Below, piece by piece: positions 52,284 through 61,751 of a DNA stretch of 64,000 nucleotides. Within the stretch, counting starts at the first letter, position 1; each line of letters begins with the position of its first letter. This stretch comes from Clostridium sp. AWRP. Lineage in GTDB: Bacteria > Bacillota > Clostridia > Clostridiales > Clostridiaceae. Where the stretch lies: NCBI RefSeq assembly GCF_004006395.2, contig NZ_CP029758.2, forward strand, positions 1,922,001 to 1,986,000. Reading direction: 5' to 3'. The notes beneath the pieces were generated by a model that saw nothing but the letters and a program-made list of their open reading frames with translations, had not been told where the DNA came from and did not search any database. The position numbers were made by a program, and so were the translations under genes.

Positions 52284-52655
52284 TTAGTTGCCAAAGTTTT
52301 TATTAGAGAGTTCTTTTATAAAATCATAAGCTTTTTCACCTTTACTGGATGTTTGTGAGATATCTTTAATAGCTCTGTCATGGAGAGAGTAATTCCTATC
52401 TATAGTCTTATTTACTTCTTCAAATTTACGATCCATTTGTTCTGATAGGTTTTTATGACCTTCAGATAATAATTGTATGTTTTTCTCTTGCTTTTCAAGC
52501 ATTAGAGTATTCTTATCAACTTTTTTATCTAAATCACCGATTTTTTTATTAACATTTTCAAATCCATTTTGCATTTTGGAATACATCTTTTCCTGAGTTT
52601 GTTTTAAGTCAGCGTACATTTTAGTCATGAATTCAAACATTTTATCATTTTCCAT
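52284..52655 (-). CDS. Coiled-coil prophage protein
   Basis: The 123-residue product is nearly all heptad-like helix (IGDLDKKVDKNTLMLEKQEK, followed by similar repeats) with no signal or membrane helix. I recognise no family beyond small phage-associated coiled coils. It lies upstream of the integrase, separated by a terminator, so it is transcribed independently in the lysogen. Role unknown. It has an AAGGAG site. Confidence 0.65.
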   Translation of the reverse strand: MENDKMFEFMTKMYADLKQTQEKMYSKMQNGFENVNKKIGDLDKKVDKNTLMLEKQEKNIQLLSEGHKNLSEQMDRKFEEVNKTIDRNYSLHDRAIKDISQTSSKGEKAYDFIKELSNKNFGN

Positions 52656-53088
52656 AATTATTCTCCTTTATGATAGCAAGGGTTCATAAATCGATTAATA
52701 TTTTTTCTTCATTATTCATTATAATAGATCCTTTTGTTTGCTCTATACATTTATAAATTATATTCCAGATCAATTAACATTATATCATGAAATTATATTT
52801 TAAGAAGGCTGAGTTTTGGTAATTATTTTAAATACAGTATTAACTGAACTGCTGATAAGAGGTATGGAGGAGTTAGAAGCATTGCTTACAGTAGAAGAAA
52901 AGGGGTTATAAATTATGTATCAGAATTAGGTGTGGTTGAAATGATTATTACTTAAAATTATTGAAGAATAGGGAGTTCATGAAATACAAAGTCCTTTATT
53001 TTTTGTAAAAATTAGCAGGAATTTAGAAATTTTGTGTAGAAGTAAATATTAAAAATATATTTTATATTATAAGAAGGTATATAAGATT
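52656..53088. other. Gap between coiled-coil gene and HEPN gene
   Basis: A 433-base stretch without a complete gene. A short frame around 52845-52910 (LTELLIRGMEELEALLTVEEKGL) may be coding debris but has no clear start. It should contain the divergent promoters of its two neighbours. Confidence 0.4.
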
Positions 53089-54312
53089 ATGAATTATGAA
53101 AAAATTTTATACTTGATAAAAAAAATTAAAAGTAGTAGTAAATATAATGTAAATTTTAATAATAAACCTGATCATGATACTGTTCCTATTTGTACTATGC
53201 CTGGGAAGGAATTAGTTCTTCAAGATAAAGAAAAAGCAAAGAATTATAATAAAATAATTAATAAAATATGGGAAAATTGTACAGAACTATGGGATACAGT
53301 ATCGTTAGAAACTATAGAAAATGAAATTATAAAAGTTATTATACAGTCTTTTGAAAATAAAACTGAAATTGAAATCGAAGACTTAAAAAAAATATTCAAG
53401 TATCTATTGTCGTTAAAAAATGAAAATTGGACAGCATTTAGACAAATTTATGGAATAAAAATGAATTCAGTTAAACCATTACAATTTGGAGATTTTACTA
53501 TATATAATTTGGATAATCATAAACGAATATTAGACCAACAGTACCCAAACGCTAATTTGGAAAGCAATAATAGTAATAAATATTTTATTAAAGTTATGGT
53601 TAAGGCCAGGGATGGTGAAAAAGCAAAAATATTAGCTAATAGAAAATTTGTACAATTCGAGAATATTATTAGGTTTATGATAAAAGATATTTCACATTAT
53701 TATAATGTTGCTATATTTAATTATATGCATCCCTCATATGAATATGCCAGGATGTTATGTGATGATGGATGTACTATCAGTGATATGAGATTAAATACTA
53801 CAAGATCGAGAAAAGTTGATTTGGAGGAGTCATATCTTATAAATAATGAATTTGGAAATAAAAAAATATGGGAAATAGCTAAAAAAAATAATAACTCAGA
53901 AATAGAAAAGAGGTTATTGGTGGCTATTGAATGGATTGGTAAAGGGCTAAATGATTTAGATGAAGGCAAAGCTTTTATTCAGTTTATTTTTGCGATTGAA
54001 GCATTGTTGCAGTTAAATAAAGGAGGCATTGTTTCACCATCTATAGCAAGTCAAATATCAGAATATGCATCATTCATAATTGGTAGCAAATTGGAAGAAA
54101 GAATTGACATTGAAAAAACATTTAAAGATTTATATTCTAAAAGATCAGACATTGCACATGGTAGAAGTCAGTCAGTTTCAGAGGAAGATTTAAAAACTGC
54201 ATTTCTAATGGCAAGAGATTTAATTGTAAAAATATTAACGTTGCCAGATTTTCAAAATATAAAATCTATTCAGGATATTCAGGAATGGGTTAAAAATAAA
54301 AAATATAGTTAG
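53089..54312 (+). CDS. HEPN-domain (Apea-like) protein, probable phage-defence RNase
   Basis: The 407-residue protein has a variable N-terminal part and a C-terminal HEPN-like helical domain (about 270-385). That domain contains FIFAIEALLQL and RSDIAHG, which fits the RxxxxH catalytic motif of HEPN ribonucleases. Apea-like HEPN domains occur in abortive-infection proteins. Placement between integrase and repressor fits a lysogeny-expressed defence gene. No partner nucleotidyltransferase is directly adjacent, but one is encoded 1.5 kb downstream. Confidence 0.65.
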   Translation: MNYEKILYLIKKIKSSSKYNVNFNNKPDHDTVPICTMPGKELVLQDKEKAKNYNKIINKIWENCTELWDTVSLETIENEIIKVIIQSFENKTEIEIEDLKKIFKYLLSLKNENWTAFRQIYGIKMNSVKPLQFGDFTIYNLDNHKRILDQQYPNANLESNNSNKYFIKVMVKARDGEKAKILANRKFVQFENIIRFMIKDISHYYNVAIFNYMHPSYEYARMLCDDGCTISDMRLNTTRSRKVDLEESYLINNEFGNKKIWEIAKKNNNSEIEKRLLVAIEWIGKGLNDLDEGKAFIQFIFAIEALLQLNKGGIVSPSIASQISEYASFIIGSKLEERIDIEKTFKDLYSKRSDIAHGRSQSVSEEDLKTAFLMARDLIVKILTLPDFQNIKSIQDIQEWVKNKKYS

Positions 54313-54918
54313 GATTGAATTAAGTATGCTTCTTAATAGATAAATAATTTTTGTATTAATAATAGAATATATAAGGAATACACATGTGTGGAGCCATTTT
54401 AAGAGTTATTTATATTTAGACATATAATTCCTGTAAATAACTTAATGTTAATTATATGGACTATACGGAAGACAGAAACGTATAAATTTAAAATAGCAAA
54501 TATAATATACAAATATTTTGAGCAGTGGTTAAATTGACTACTACTCGGGAAGTGTTGACATTACTAGAAGTGCAGTTTTATAAATTTTTCTCCATTTTTC
54601 ATCCAAAGTTTTAAGTCAAGGTAAAAAACATTAGTTCTGGATAATATGTTATAATACATAAACTATTGATGTTATGCCATTTTAAAAAGGATTATTACAT
54701 AAAATTCAAAACCGAAGTTTATAGATAATACTTTGATAGCTCAACTTGATAGAGAAAGGTGTCCGTAAAGTACTGATATCCTTCTACTAATATTGTCAAA
54801 TTTGAGAAGAAAGTTCACAGAAATCTGGAGAAATAATTTTTTATAAGGCTAATGAAGACTGAAGGTAATTGTAATACTTATATTGAATTTTAATTTAAAC
54901 TTATGGGGGTATTAATGT
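54313..54918. other. Non-coding gap in prophage cargo region
   Basis: About 600 bases with no plausible ORF on either strand. A TATAAT near 54650 could belong to a promoter of the following gene. No strong hairpin was found. Confidence 0.4.
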
Positions 54919-55677
54919 ATGGATAGAAATATTTTATTTTTGGCCAAGTTTAGTGAATTAAGTAACCTCAAAAAGCTAAAAAATGGTAATATGTATTTTT
55001 CAAATGCTGAAAATTTTCGAAAAATAGAAGAAGAACAATTTATAAGGGGTCAAGGTGACAAATACGATGGTATGTTCAATATTTTCACTGTTAGTGCAAA
55101 ATTTATCCCCAACAAGTCTACAGACAATGAATATGTAGTTAACAACATACCTTTTTCTATTGATTTTGAAGGGAATAAAAATAAAGCAGTATTTTGTATC
55201 ATGGCTGGAACAAAGGAAAATTGTATAGAATATGAAGGTAAAAATCATTATAAGATTAAGTTTAATAAAGAACAATCAAACTTGATAAAAAATCACTTTC
55301 GTAATGCTGATTCTGTATTAATTATAAAAAATCCTTTAGCTTTTATTGAAAATATTCATACTAACATCAAAAACCATATTTGCGATAATAAAGTTTTTTA
55401 CTACAAAAATAATCGTTTAACCGATAAGTTTATTAATTTTATTTTTCAAACAAACTTTAATAATATTGGTAAAAGAGAAATGAGTATAAATCAAAATAAT
55501 GTTCATCGTTTTCTTTTATGTAAAGATGAATTTTTTAAACTTCAGCAAGAATATCGTTTTATTTTGTATGATACATTCATTGATGAACCAAGAACTTTTT
55601 TTATAAATCCTATTGATGATTGTGAAATATATACTTTAGATGATTTCTTTGCAGGTATAGAAGTAAATATGAAATAA
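54919..55677 (+). CDS. Unknown 252-residue prophage cargo protein
   Basis: No named domain recognised. The N-terminus (FLAKFSELSNLKKLKNGNMYFSNAENFR, residues 6-33, followed by a GQGDKYDG loop) resembles a widespread unnamed Firmicute family whose members start with a similar KF...L..G..YFSN pattern. No signal peptide or membrane helix. It stands alone with long non-coding flanks, typical of cargo genes acquired one at a time. A defence role is possible from its company only. It has GGGGG upstream of the ATG. Confidence 0.6.
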   Translation: MDRNILFLAKFSELSNLKKLKNGNMYFSNAENFRKIEEEQFIRGQGDKYDGMFNIFTVSAKFIPNKSTDNEYVVNNIPFSIDFEGNKNKAVFCIMAGTKENCIEYEGKNHYKIKFNKEQSNLIKNHFRNADSVLIIKNPLAFIENIHTNIKNHICDNKVFYYKNNRLTDKFINFIFQTNFNNIGKREMSINQNNVHRFLLCKDEFFKLQQEYRFILYDTFIDEPRTFFINPIDDCEIYTLDDFFAGIEVNMK

Positions 55678-55866
55678 ATAAAAAATAGAGTTAAATAGTC
55701 TATTGTATAATCTTAAGAGTCAAAATAGCATTAGTATTTTATTACAAATAGTAATTTGTGAAGTTGTTTAATATTAAATTATTAAGAAAATTTATAAATA
55801 ATGAAATGTACAAATTAGAAATTTGTAGTACATATTATTTATGCACAACATAGAAAGGGGTTTTTT

Positions 55867-56391
55867 ATGATACTTGGAAATAAATCCGTTGTTGATAATG
55901 CCATTGATTTAACTTGCATAAGCATAACCTTTTCATCAAAACCTATCATCGTGGGTGGCCTTGCAATGGAGTATTATGGGTTGCGTAAATGTGGTGATGA
56001 TATTGACTTAATTATATCAAATGAAGATTATCAAATTTTAGCAAGTAAATATTCCGAGTGTAAAATAGATACCTGGGGAGACTTGGGTATTAAATTTAAT
56101 CAATTTGAATTACTACGAAGTGTATCACGTTTGGATTATGATTTTTATTCAAAAGGAGCAATTGAATATGAAAAATATAAGGTGTTATCTTTTGAAAGAT
56201 TATTTTTCATGACAGCTGCTGCTGTAAGGAGTGAACCTGATGTTAAGAAACGTGTTGATGATTTCGGATTAGCACTTGGACATTGTTATAATAATTATCG
56301 TAACCAAGATTATGTGAATAATGCTGAACTACATACTGCAACATATGAAAACGCTCTTGATGGAACAATTTTCGGTGGTAAATATATATAA
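55867..56391 (+). CDS. Nucleotidyltransferase-fold protein (AbiEii-like)
   Basis: The 174-residue protein shows the polymerase-beta-type start VGGLAMEYYGLRKCGDDIDLII, in which GG and the D-x-D pair are the expected nucleotide/metal residues (split: GGLAMEYYG, then DDIDLII). It resembles AbiEii/DUF6036 nucleotidyltransferases of toxin-antitoxin systems. No antitoxin gene is adjacent. Its 3' end lies in a 32-bp tandem duplication. GAAAGGGG precedes the ATG. Confidence 0.65.
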   Translation: MILGNKSVVDNAIDLTCISITFSSKPIIVGGLAMEYYGLRKCGDDIDLIISNEDYQILASKYSECKIDTWGDLGIKFNQFELLRSVSRLDYDFYSKGAIEYEKYKVLSFERLFFMTAAAVRSEPDVKKRVDDFGLALGHCYNNYRNQDYVNNAELHTATYENALDGTIFGGKYI

Positions 56392-56425
56392 AGGGAACAA
56401 TTTTCGGTGGTAAATATATATAAAG
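56362..56425. repeat. 32-bp tandem duplication
   Basis: A 32-base unit (starting GGAACAATTTTCGGTGG, ending ATATATAAAG) is present twice, at 56362-56393 and 56394-56425, without mismatch. The first copy carries the stop codon of the nucleotidyltransferase gene, so the protein is unaffected. It indicates a recent slippage or duplication event. Confidence 0.8.
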
Positions 56426-57085
56426 TGAGCATAAAGCGAAGCACGACAAATTCCAATTTGTTTAATAGATGTAACTTAATTTTAGTTTTACTGTAAATTT
56501 ATTATTGTAATGATGAATAGTAAGTGTCAAATAAGAGAGTGGATAGAAACTACTCAAAAAATGTGAAATAAGTTTCAAACAACACAAAATTATAGAATGA
56601 ATAGATTAAAATTATATGTGAGTGTAGGAACAGTGGAGGAAACGTATCTTTTTGGTGTAGGAATAATGGAATTAAAACAAGCGGTTATTATTTCCTGTAA
56701 ATCATCAAAATACATTTTATTCATATTAAAAATTTTTTCTATAAGTTATTGGAAGGAAAATCGTGTTTCTAGAAGTTTTCAACATATTTATTCAAATTAA
56801 AATTACGAGTTACAGTACTATCGTATTTAAAGTCATATCTAAGTAATAAAGGTTTTTACATTTTAAAGAAGGATTATAATTAATTATGTAGAATATAGTA
56901 AACAATAGGATTAAAGTAAGATATGTTATATATTTACTTGATTATATACAGCGTACTTCTGAATTAAAGCTATACTTAATAATTGGAAATTGTAAAATCA
57001 AAAAAGGGCTTAAGTATATTTAGAATTACATAAAATAATTGTTTTGAATAGATAATTATTAGAATAATCGTGGGAGAGGAGAAAC
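56426..57085. other. Non-coding gap upstream of Lamassu-like genes
   Basis: About 660 bases. One 67-codon frame (56597-56800) has no ribosome site and a composition unlike a real gene. No clear hairpins. It presumably contains the promoter of the nuclease gene. Confidence 0.4.
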
Positions 57086-58198
57086 ATGAATGAACAAAAT
57101 AAGGCTGTAAATGCAGGTGTTAACTGTTCAACTGGCATAGAATTTCAAAAGCATTGTGTGTTACACATTTTGTTTGAAAAGTATCACGATTTAAAAGACA
57201 AAAAATATTTTATTTGTTTAGAGCATCATGACGATTTTTTGTTCTGTTACATGACAGGTGATAAATTTATTTCTTCAATTGATTCTTATCAAGCAAAGAA
57301 ATCTTCTAAACCATGGACATTGGGTAAAAATATGTATGATTTAATAAAAAAAATGGTGGAAGTTGGAGCATCTTTATATGCAGATAATAGTATATTAAAA
57401 GTAAAAAATTATACACATAATCTAGAATTTATAACTAATAACTCTATTATATTGAATAATGGGAAAAGTGGAAAAAACAAAAGAAAAACTATAACTATTA
57501 ATGAGAGTAATAGCAAAGTGAAATTTACGGAATTAGATGAAGAAATTAGTAATAGAATTAAAAGTCAAATAAAAAAAATGTTGAAAGATAACACAGGAGA
57601 ACTGAAAGAGTTAAATAACGTTTCAATGGGATACATTGATTTCCCAAAGAAGAGCTTGGATCAAAAAGATTGTTTGGTAGGAGAATTTAATAGAATATTT
57701 GGGGATAGAGTTAATGACCCTAAGGCTGCAGTAGATGCCTTATTGCTCTTATTTAGAGATATTGAAAATACTTTAAATCAAGGAAATACGGCAACATTAG
57801 TGGACCAATCAAAACGTATTAGCTGTGATAAAATAAATCAAACCATTAATATTATTACTACAAAAAAAATGGCATTTAACTTATGGCGTGAAGAAAAAAA
57901 AGAGATATGCAATAAATTAAACATTGCCATTTCAAAGCGAGCTACTTTTGAACTTAATTTTGATAATAGCTTCGATAGATTTAAAGACTTACAACAAGTA
58001 GAACATATTAAAATATTTGGTTTTGTTAAGGATAACAGTGATATAATGAATAATTTCACAAATGATGTTGACTGTATTCAAGAATTATACAAAAAATTTA
58101 AAAATAATATAAGCTCTCAACTATCAGAATTAAATATAAAAGCAGCAATTTATGCAGCTTATATAGAAGTGAGGGAAATGTTATGGGGACAAAATTAA
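57086..58198 (+). CDS. DUF4297/Cap4-type nuclease, Lamassu LmuA-like
   Basis: The 370-residue protein begins with GIEFQKHCVLHILFEKY, CLEHHDDFLF and DSYQAKKSS. These fit the Cap4/DUF4297 PD-(D/E)xK nuclease pattern (conserved G-FQ start, E and D, then QxK) within residues about 15-80. The rest is helical and probably contacts the partner. Its 3' end overlaps the SMC-like ATPase gene by 16 bases. A Cap4-type nuclease plus an SMC ATPase is the composition of Lamassu/DdmAC-type anti-phage and anti-plasmid systems. GGGAGAGGAG precedes the ATG. Confidence 0.72.
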   Translation: MNEQNKAVNAGVNCSTGIEFQKHCVLHILFEKYHDLKDKKYFICLEHHDDFLFCYMTGDKFISSIDSYQAKKSSKPWTLGKNMYDLIKKMVEVGASLYADNSILKVKNYTHNLEFITNNSIILNNGKSGKNKRKTITINESNSKVKFTELDEEISNRIKSQIKKMLKDNTGELKELNNVSMGYIDFPKKSLDQKDCLVGEFNRIFGDRVNDPKAAVDALLLLFRDIENTLNQGNTATLVDQSKRISCDKINQTINIITTKKMAFNLWREEKKEICNKLNIAISKRATFELNFDNSFDRFKDLQQVEHIKIFGFVKDNSDIMNNFTNDVDCIQELYKKFKNNISSQLSELNIKAAIYAAYIEVREMLWGQN

Positions 58199-59910
58199 CA
58201 ATAAATAGTCTCTTTGCCTATTCAGAAAAAAATAACAAATACTCTTATATAAAATTTGGAAAATATGTAAATATTATTTATGGGAAAAACACATCTGGAA
58301 AAAGTACGATTTTCCAGGCCATTATGTATACTATGGGGATAAACGATGGTAATGAGTATTTACAAGAGATTCTTGAAGAAGATGTTTTTTTTAGAATAGA
58401 TTGTATAATAACAAAAAATAATGTAGATGAAAAGATTGTTTTTATTAGAGATGATGAAACTGTATTTATCAAAAAAGTGAATAGACCAGTATTAAGATTT
58501 AATGGGATTAATGCGGACAACTCTGTAGAACATATTAAATTAAAAGAATATATGCATAAATTATTTGGATTTACATTAAAATTAGAAAATAAAAATGAAT
58601 ATAAAGTTGCTCCAATAGAAGCAATGTTTTTGCCATACTATGTATCTCAACCAGTGGGTTGGGTATATATACGAAAATCTTTTAATAGCCTTGAGTTTTA
58701 TAAAAATTTCAAAGAAGACTATTTAGACTATTATTTAGGTATTGAGTCATTTGTTGATAGAGAGAAAAAGAGAGGATTAGAAATACAATTAAGAGATAAA
58801 GAAGAGAAAATAAAATTTTATATAAATACTGAAAAAAGTAATGATGAATTTCAGATTACAAAGTTAGTAGATGAACAGTTTGCTAATGAATCGAGGGAAT
58901 ATATAGAGTCTCACAATGATAATCAGAGAATTATAAATGAGTATGAAGAAAAATACATATCAAAATGTAATGAACAAAGTTATTATCAACAGAGAATGTC
59001 TTTATTAAGAAAAGTTTCTAGACACCATAAGTATCAAAACCCTGAAGGAGGGGTATGCCCTACTTGTAATCAAAAACTCCCTTTTAGTATAGAGTCATCA
59101 TATAAATATTTCCAAGAAGATAATGACACTAAAAAAGAAATGAAAAAATGTAGAGAGAAAATTAAGAATTTGCAATCAGAAATTAATTCTTTAAGAAAAA
59201 AGATAGATAACCAAAAATTGAATATGTTAAAAGAGTATAATATTTTGAGAAAGTATTTTAATTATGATCTTTCATTTGATAGTTGGATAAAAAATAAAGT
59301 TAATGCTAAATTAATTAATAATATTAAATATAAATTAGGAGAATTGACTACTGAAAAAATAAAAATCAAAGACAGTTTAAAAGACTTTAAAACACAAGAA
59401 GAAGTTGAAAAATCCAGATTAGATAAATGTAAGGAGTTTTCAGATATTTTTTTAGATTACTTAGATGAATTAGGAGTAAAACCCTTAAAAGGAGGACGAT
59501 ATAATTTATTATATAAGATTTCAGCTTTCCCTTCTCAAGGAGTAGAACTTCATAAAACAATACTTGCCTATAATTTTGCATTTAATAAACTTATAGCAAG
59601 AACAGAGAATGTTCAACGATTTCCATTTATGTTAGATGCTGTTTTTAAAGAAGATATTGAGCAATCAAATAAAAATGTCATTATGAAATTTATTGGAAAA
59701 TACAAGCCTGGTGATACGCAATTAATATTATCAATGGCTGAGACGAAAGAGAATGAAGAAAGTGTATATAAATATAATAAAGAGTATTTTAATGGAGAAG
59801 CTAATTTAATTTGTATAGGAGGAGCAACTAAAGAACGTGCTTTCTTAACTTTATATGATAATAGTATGAATAACTATTTAGAAGATACGCTAAATATTAT
59901 GAATGAATAA
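58183..59910 (+). CDS. SMC/Rad50-like ATPase with zinc hook, Lamassu LmuB-like
   Basis: The 575-residue protein has Walker A YGKNTSGKST (about 33-42), two coiled-coil arms (about 185-280 and 310-430) and a zinc-hook motif CPTCNQKLP near residue 290. C-terminal Walker-B-like RFPFMLDAVFKED lies near residue 485. The ABC signature (around PSQGVELHKTILAYNF) is degenerate, as in some defence SMC proteins. It should sense foreign DNA and release the nuclease encoded upstream. No third gene (LmuC) is evident, so this is a two-gene form. Confidence 0.75.
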   Translation: MGTKLTINSLFAYSEKNNKYSYIKFGKYVNIIYGKNTSGKSTIFQAIMYTMGINDGNEYLQEILEEDVFFRIDCIITKNNVDEKIVFIRDDETVFIKKVNRPVLRFNGINADNSVEHIKLKEYMHKLFGFTLKLENKNEYKVAPIEAMFLPYYVSQPVGWVYIRKSFNSLEFYKNFKEDYLDYYLGIESFVDREKKRGLEIQLRDKEEKIKFYINTEKSNDEFQITKLVDEQFANESREYIESHNDNQRIINEYEEKYISKCNEQSYYQQRMSLLRKVSRHHKYQNPEGGVCPTCNQKLPFSIESSYKYFQEDNDTKKEMKKCREKIKNLQSEINSLRKKIDNQKLNMLKEYNILRKYFNYDLSFDSWIKNKVNAKLINNIKYKLGELTTEKIKIKDSLKDFKTQEEVEKSRLDKCKEFSDIFLDYLDELGVKPLKGGRYNLLYKISAFPSQGVELHKTILAYNFAFNKLIARTENVQRFPFMLDAVFKEDIEQSNKNVIMKFIGKYKPGDTQLILSMAETKENEESVYKYNKEYFNGEANLICIGGATKERAFLTLYDNSMNNYLEDTLNIMNE

Positions 59911-60074
59911 GAAAATGAATAATGCAAGGAATTTGAAATTATTTAAATATTGGACAAAAATATTTTTATAATAAAGGAATTCCATTAAAAATTTAATACT
60001 TAGTAAGCGATAGATTACCCGGTATAGTGGCATAATAAATTACGACCATTTTAAACGAATGGCCGTTTATTTTT

Positions 60075-60104
60075 AAGCTATACACCAGGGGGAGTTTATA
60101 GCTT
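60075..60104. repeat. Hairpin in post-Lamassu gap
   Basis: AAGCTATA (60075-60082) pairs with TATAGCTT (60097-60104). It may act as a weak terminator about 165 bases after the ATPase gene. Confidence 0.35.
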
Positions 60105-60144
60105 AATAAGAGCATTTATGACGTATCAGAGTGGATGGGAATAA

Positions 60145-60315
60145 TCCAAGAAGCAAAAATATGATTTGAGTACTGAATTGTATAGTAATAATATTCCAGT
60201 AACAATAAAAAGTTCAAAATTTACCTATCTTGATTTAAAGCATGATTTTTGTCTTGAAACAGCAGATATTTATTACAAAAACAAAGATAGACTTCTTAAA
60301 AAATTAACAACATAA
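60145..60315 (+). pseudogene. Decayed coding fragment
   Basis: A frame of 56 codons without start codon (ending FCLETADIYYKNKDRLLKKLTT-stop) has protein-like composition and a natural stop, and follows an in-frame TAA. I do not recognise the family. It is probably the 3' end of a gene lost by deletion in the cargo region. The rest of this 550-base gap holds no gene. Confidence 0.3.
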
Positions 60316-60461
60316 GAGTTATTACTGAAAGGATTCGGTTAGCCGATGATGTGACAGTAAAAATTTATATGGCAAAGCCATTAGTTAGTTATACTTTTTT
60401 CTTCTCAACTTATATTTTTTAAGTAAATTAACCATTCTGACTCTTAAATAAGGACTAAAAA

Positions 60462-60938
60462 TTATTTTTTGTCCTTATTTAAGAGCTTGCTATCAGTTTT
60501 TAAAGATGCTTTTATCATTTCTACATATGAATCGTCTATTTCGCCGTCCTCACCAATAAGCCCATCTTCAAATAGTTTCTTTATTATGAGTGTAGTATAT
60601 AAACCTTTAGATATGACTTCATTTTCATCATCATTTTTGTGTTTCTTTATATAATCCTCTAAGAGTTCGTTACATTTTTCCATGATTTCCTCTGATTTTG
60701 GATTAGGTTTAATATAACCTGTTTCCTCTAATAGTTGATTTGTGGATTTACCTAAAATCTTAGCTATCTTGCATATTGTATCAAGGGTAGGTTCCACTTT
60801 TTTTCCACTACGAGGGTCAATACCTTTTTCGAGCTTATCAATGTATGCGTGACTTAATCCACATCTGTCACCGAAATCTCTTAAAGATAAGTTGTTATTA
60901 TTTCTATATTTTTTAATTAACTCACCCAATGTTTTCAT
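60462..60938 (-). CDS. Prophage repressor (XRE/cI-like)
   Basis: The ATG at 60938 has GAGGTG 7 bases upstream. The 158-residue protein has an N-terminal HTH (LSLRDFGDRCGLSHAYIDKLEKG) and an acidic helical C-terminus without a LexA-type peptidase motif. Induction is therefore not by classical self-cleavage. It is divergent from a Cro-like gene across a symmetric operator region and is the likely lysogeny repressor. Confidence 0.82.
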   Translation of the reverse strand: MKTLGELIKKYRNNNNLSLRDFGDRCGLSHAYIDKLEKGIDPRSGKKVEPTLDTICKIAKILGKSTNQLLEETGYIKPNPKSEEIMEKCNELLEDYIKKHKNDDENEVISKGLYTTLIIKKLFEDGLIGEDGEIDDSYVEMIKASLKTDSKLLNKDKK

Positions 60939-60967
60939 TTTACGACACCTCATTTATATTATACCAT

Positions 60968-61046
60968 GTCAACTATTGTTTACAAAAAATAGTTTGTATT
61001 TATTTTGTAAATCATAGTTGACAAAAATAAAAGAAAGTATTAGAAT
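60968..61046. promoter_or_regulatory. Lysogeny switch: dyad and divergent promoters
   Basis: Arms 60968-60983 and 61007-61022 are inverted repeats with 14 of 16 positions matching (GTCAACTAT...TTAC). The right arm overlaps TTGACA (61018-61023) of a rightward promoter whose TAGAAT (61041-61046) is 17 bases away. The left arm overlaps the leftward promoter (TATAAT on the minus strand near 60961). Repressor and Cro-like protein should compete here. Confidence 0.75.
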
Positions 61047-61091
61047 AAAACTTGTAAACCAAGAATGACACAAACAAAGGAGACGTAATAT

Positions 61092-61310
61092 ATGGTTAAC
61101 AGAATTGCTTATTATAGAAAAAAATCAAAAATTTCGCAAGATCAACTCGCTAAATCAATAAATATATCTAGGCAATATTTATCAAAAATTGAAAACAATA
61201 AAGCTAATCCAGCTTATAATATTGTTTTAAAAATAAGTAAATTTCTAAGAAAAGATGTAAATGAAATTTTTTTTGAAAACAATGTAAACCATGATAAACA
61301 AACTGCTTAA
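61092..61310 (+). CDS. Cro-like HTH protein
   Basis: The 72-residue protein is a single XRE HTH (ISQDQLAKSINISRQYLSKIENNKANP) with a short tail. It is the first rightward gene after the switch region with AAAGGAGA. It probably antagonises the repressor and starts the lytic programme. Confidence 0.85.
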   Translation: MVNRIAYYRKKSKISQDQLAKSINISRQYLSKIENNKANPAYNIVLKISKFLRKDVNEIFFENNVNHDKQTA

Positions 61311-61435
61311 ATTTTAAATTAATCCTTTCAGCCTAAAAAATCAATTCAAAAGGCTAAAAATTAAATCATATCTTTTGAAAATTTAAAATAGGACAATCAT
61401 TAACTTTCATAAGAATAAACTAGGAGGCGATTAAG

Positions 61436-61582
61436 CTGAAAAACAAAATTAAATCTGTTACTGTGAGTTATCCAGAAACTGATGAACTAAAAGATGAATT
61501 ACAACTTAGATACGTAAAAGTATTAGCAAAAATTATTGTTAATATGCCTCCAGAAAGATTAAAAAAATTATCAAACTTATAG
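61436..61582 (+). CDS. Small phage protein with probable CTG start
   Basis: AGGAGG (61422-61427) is followed 8 bases later by CTG and an open frame of 48 codons (KNKIKSVTVSYPETDELKD, ending RLKKLSNL-stop). The composition is protein-like and the Shine-Dalgarno is excellent, but no ATG, GTG or TTG is present at the right distance. It is probably a real early phage gene with a rare start. No family recognised. Confidence 0.55.
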   Translation: MKNKIKSVTVSYPETDELKDELQLRYVKVLAKIIVNMPPERLKKLSNL

Positions 61583-61751
61583 TAAAAAGATTGCAGCTAA
61601 GGTTATAAAAGCAGTGAACTAAAGATAAAAAATATATAAACATTCTTTTATATATTAATTTTAGCAATAAAATAGCATAAATTAACTACAATTTCATACA
61701 ACTTTCATTGCTAAAAAGTGTAATTTGATTAAAGAAAAGAGATGAAAACAT

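Noticed and set aside
56597..56800. 67-codon plus-strand frame in the prophage cargo gap
   Set aside because: No Shine-Dalgarno sequence, no recognisable motif, AT-driven composition.
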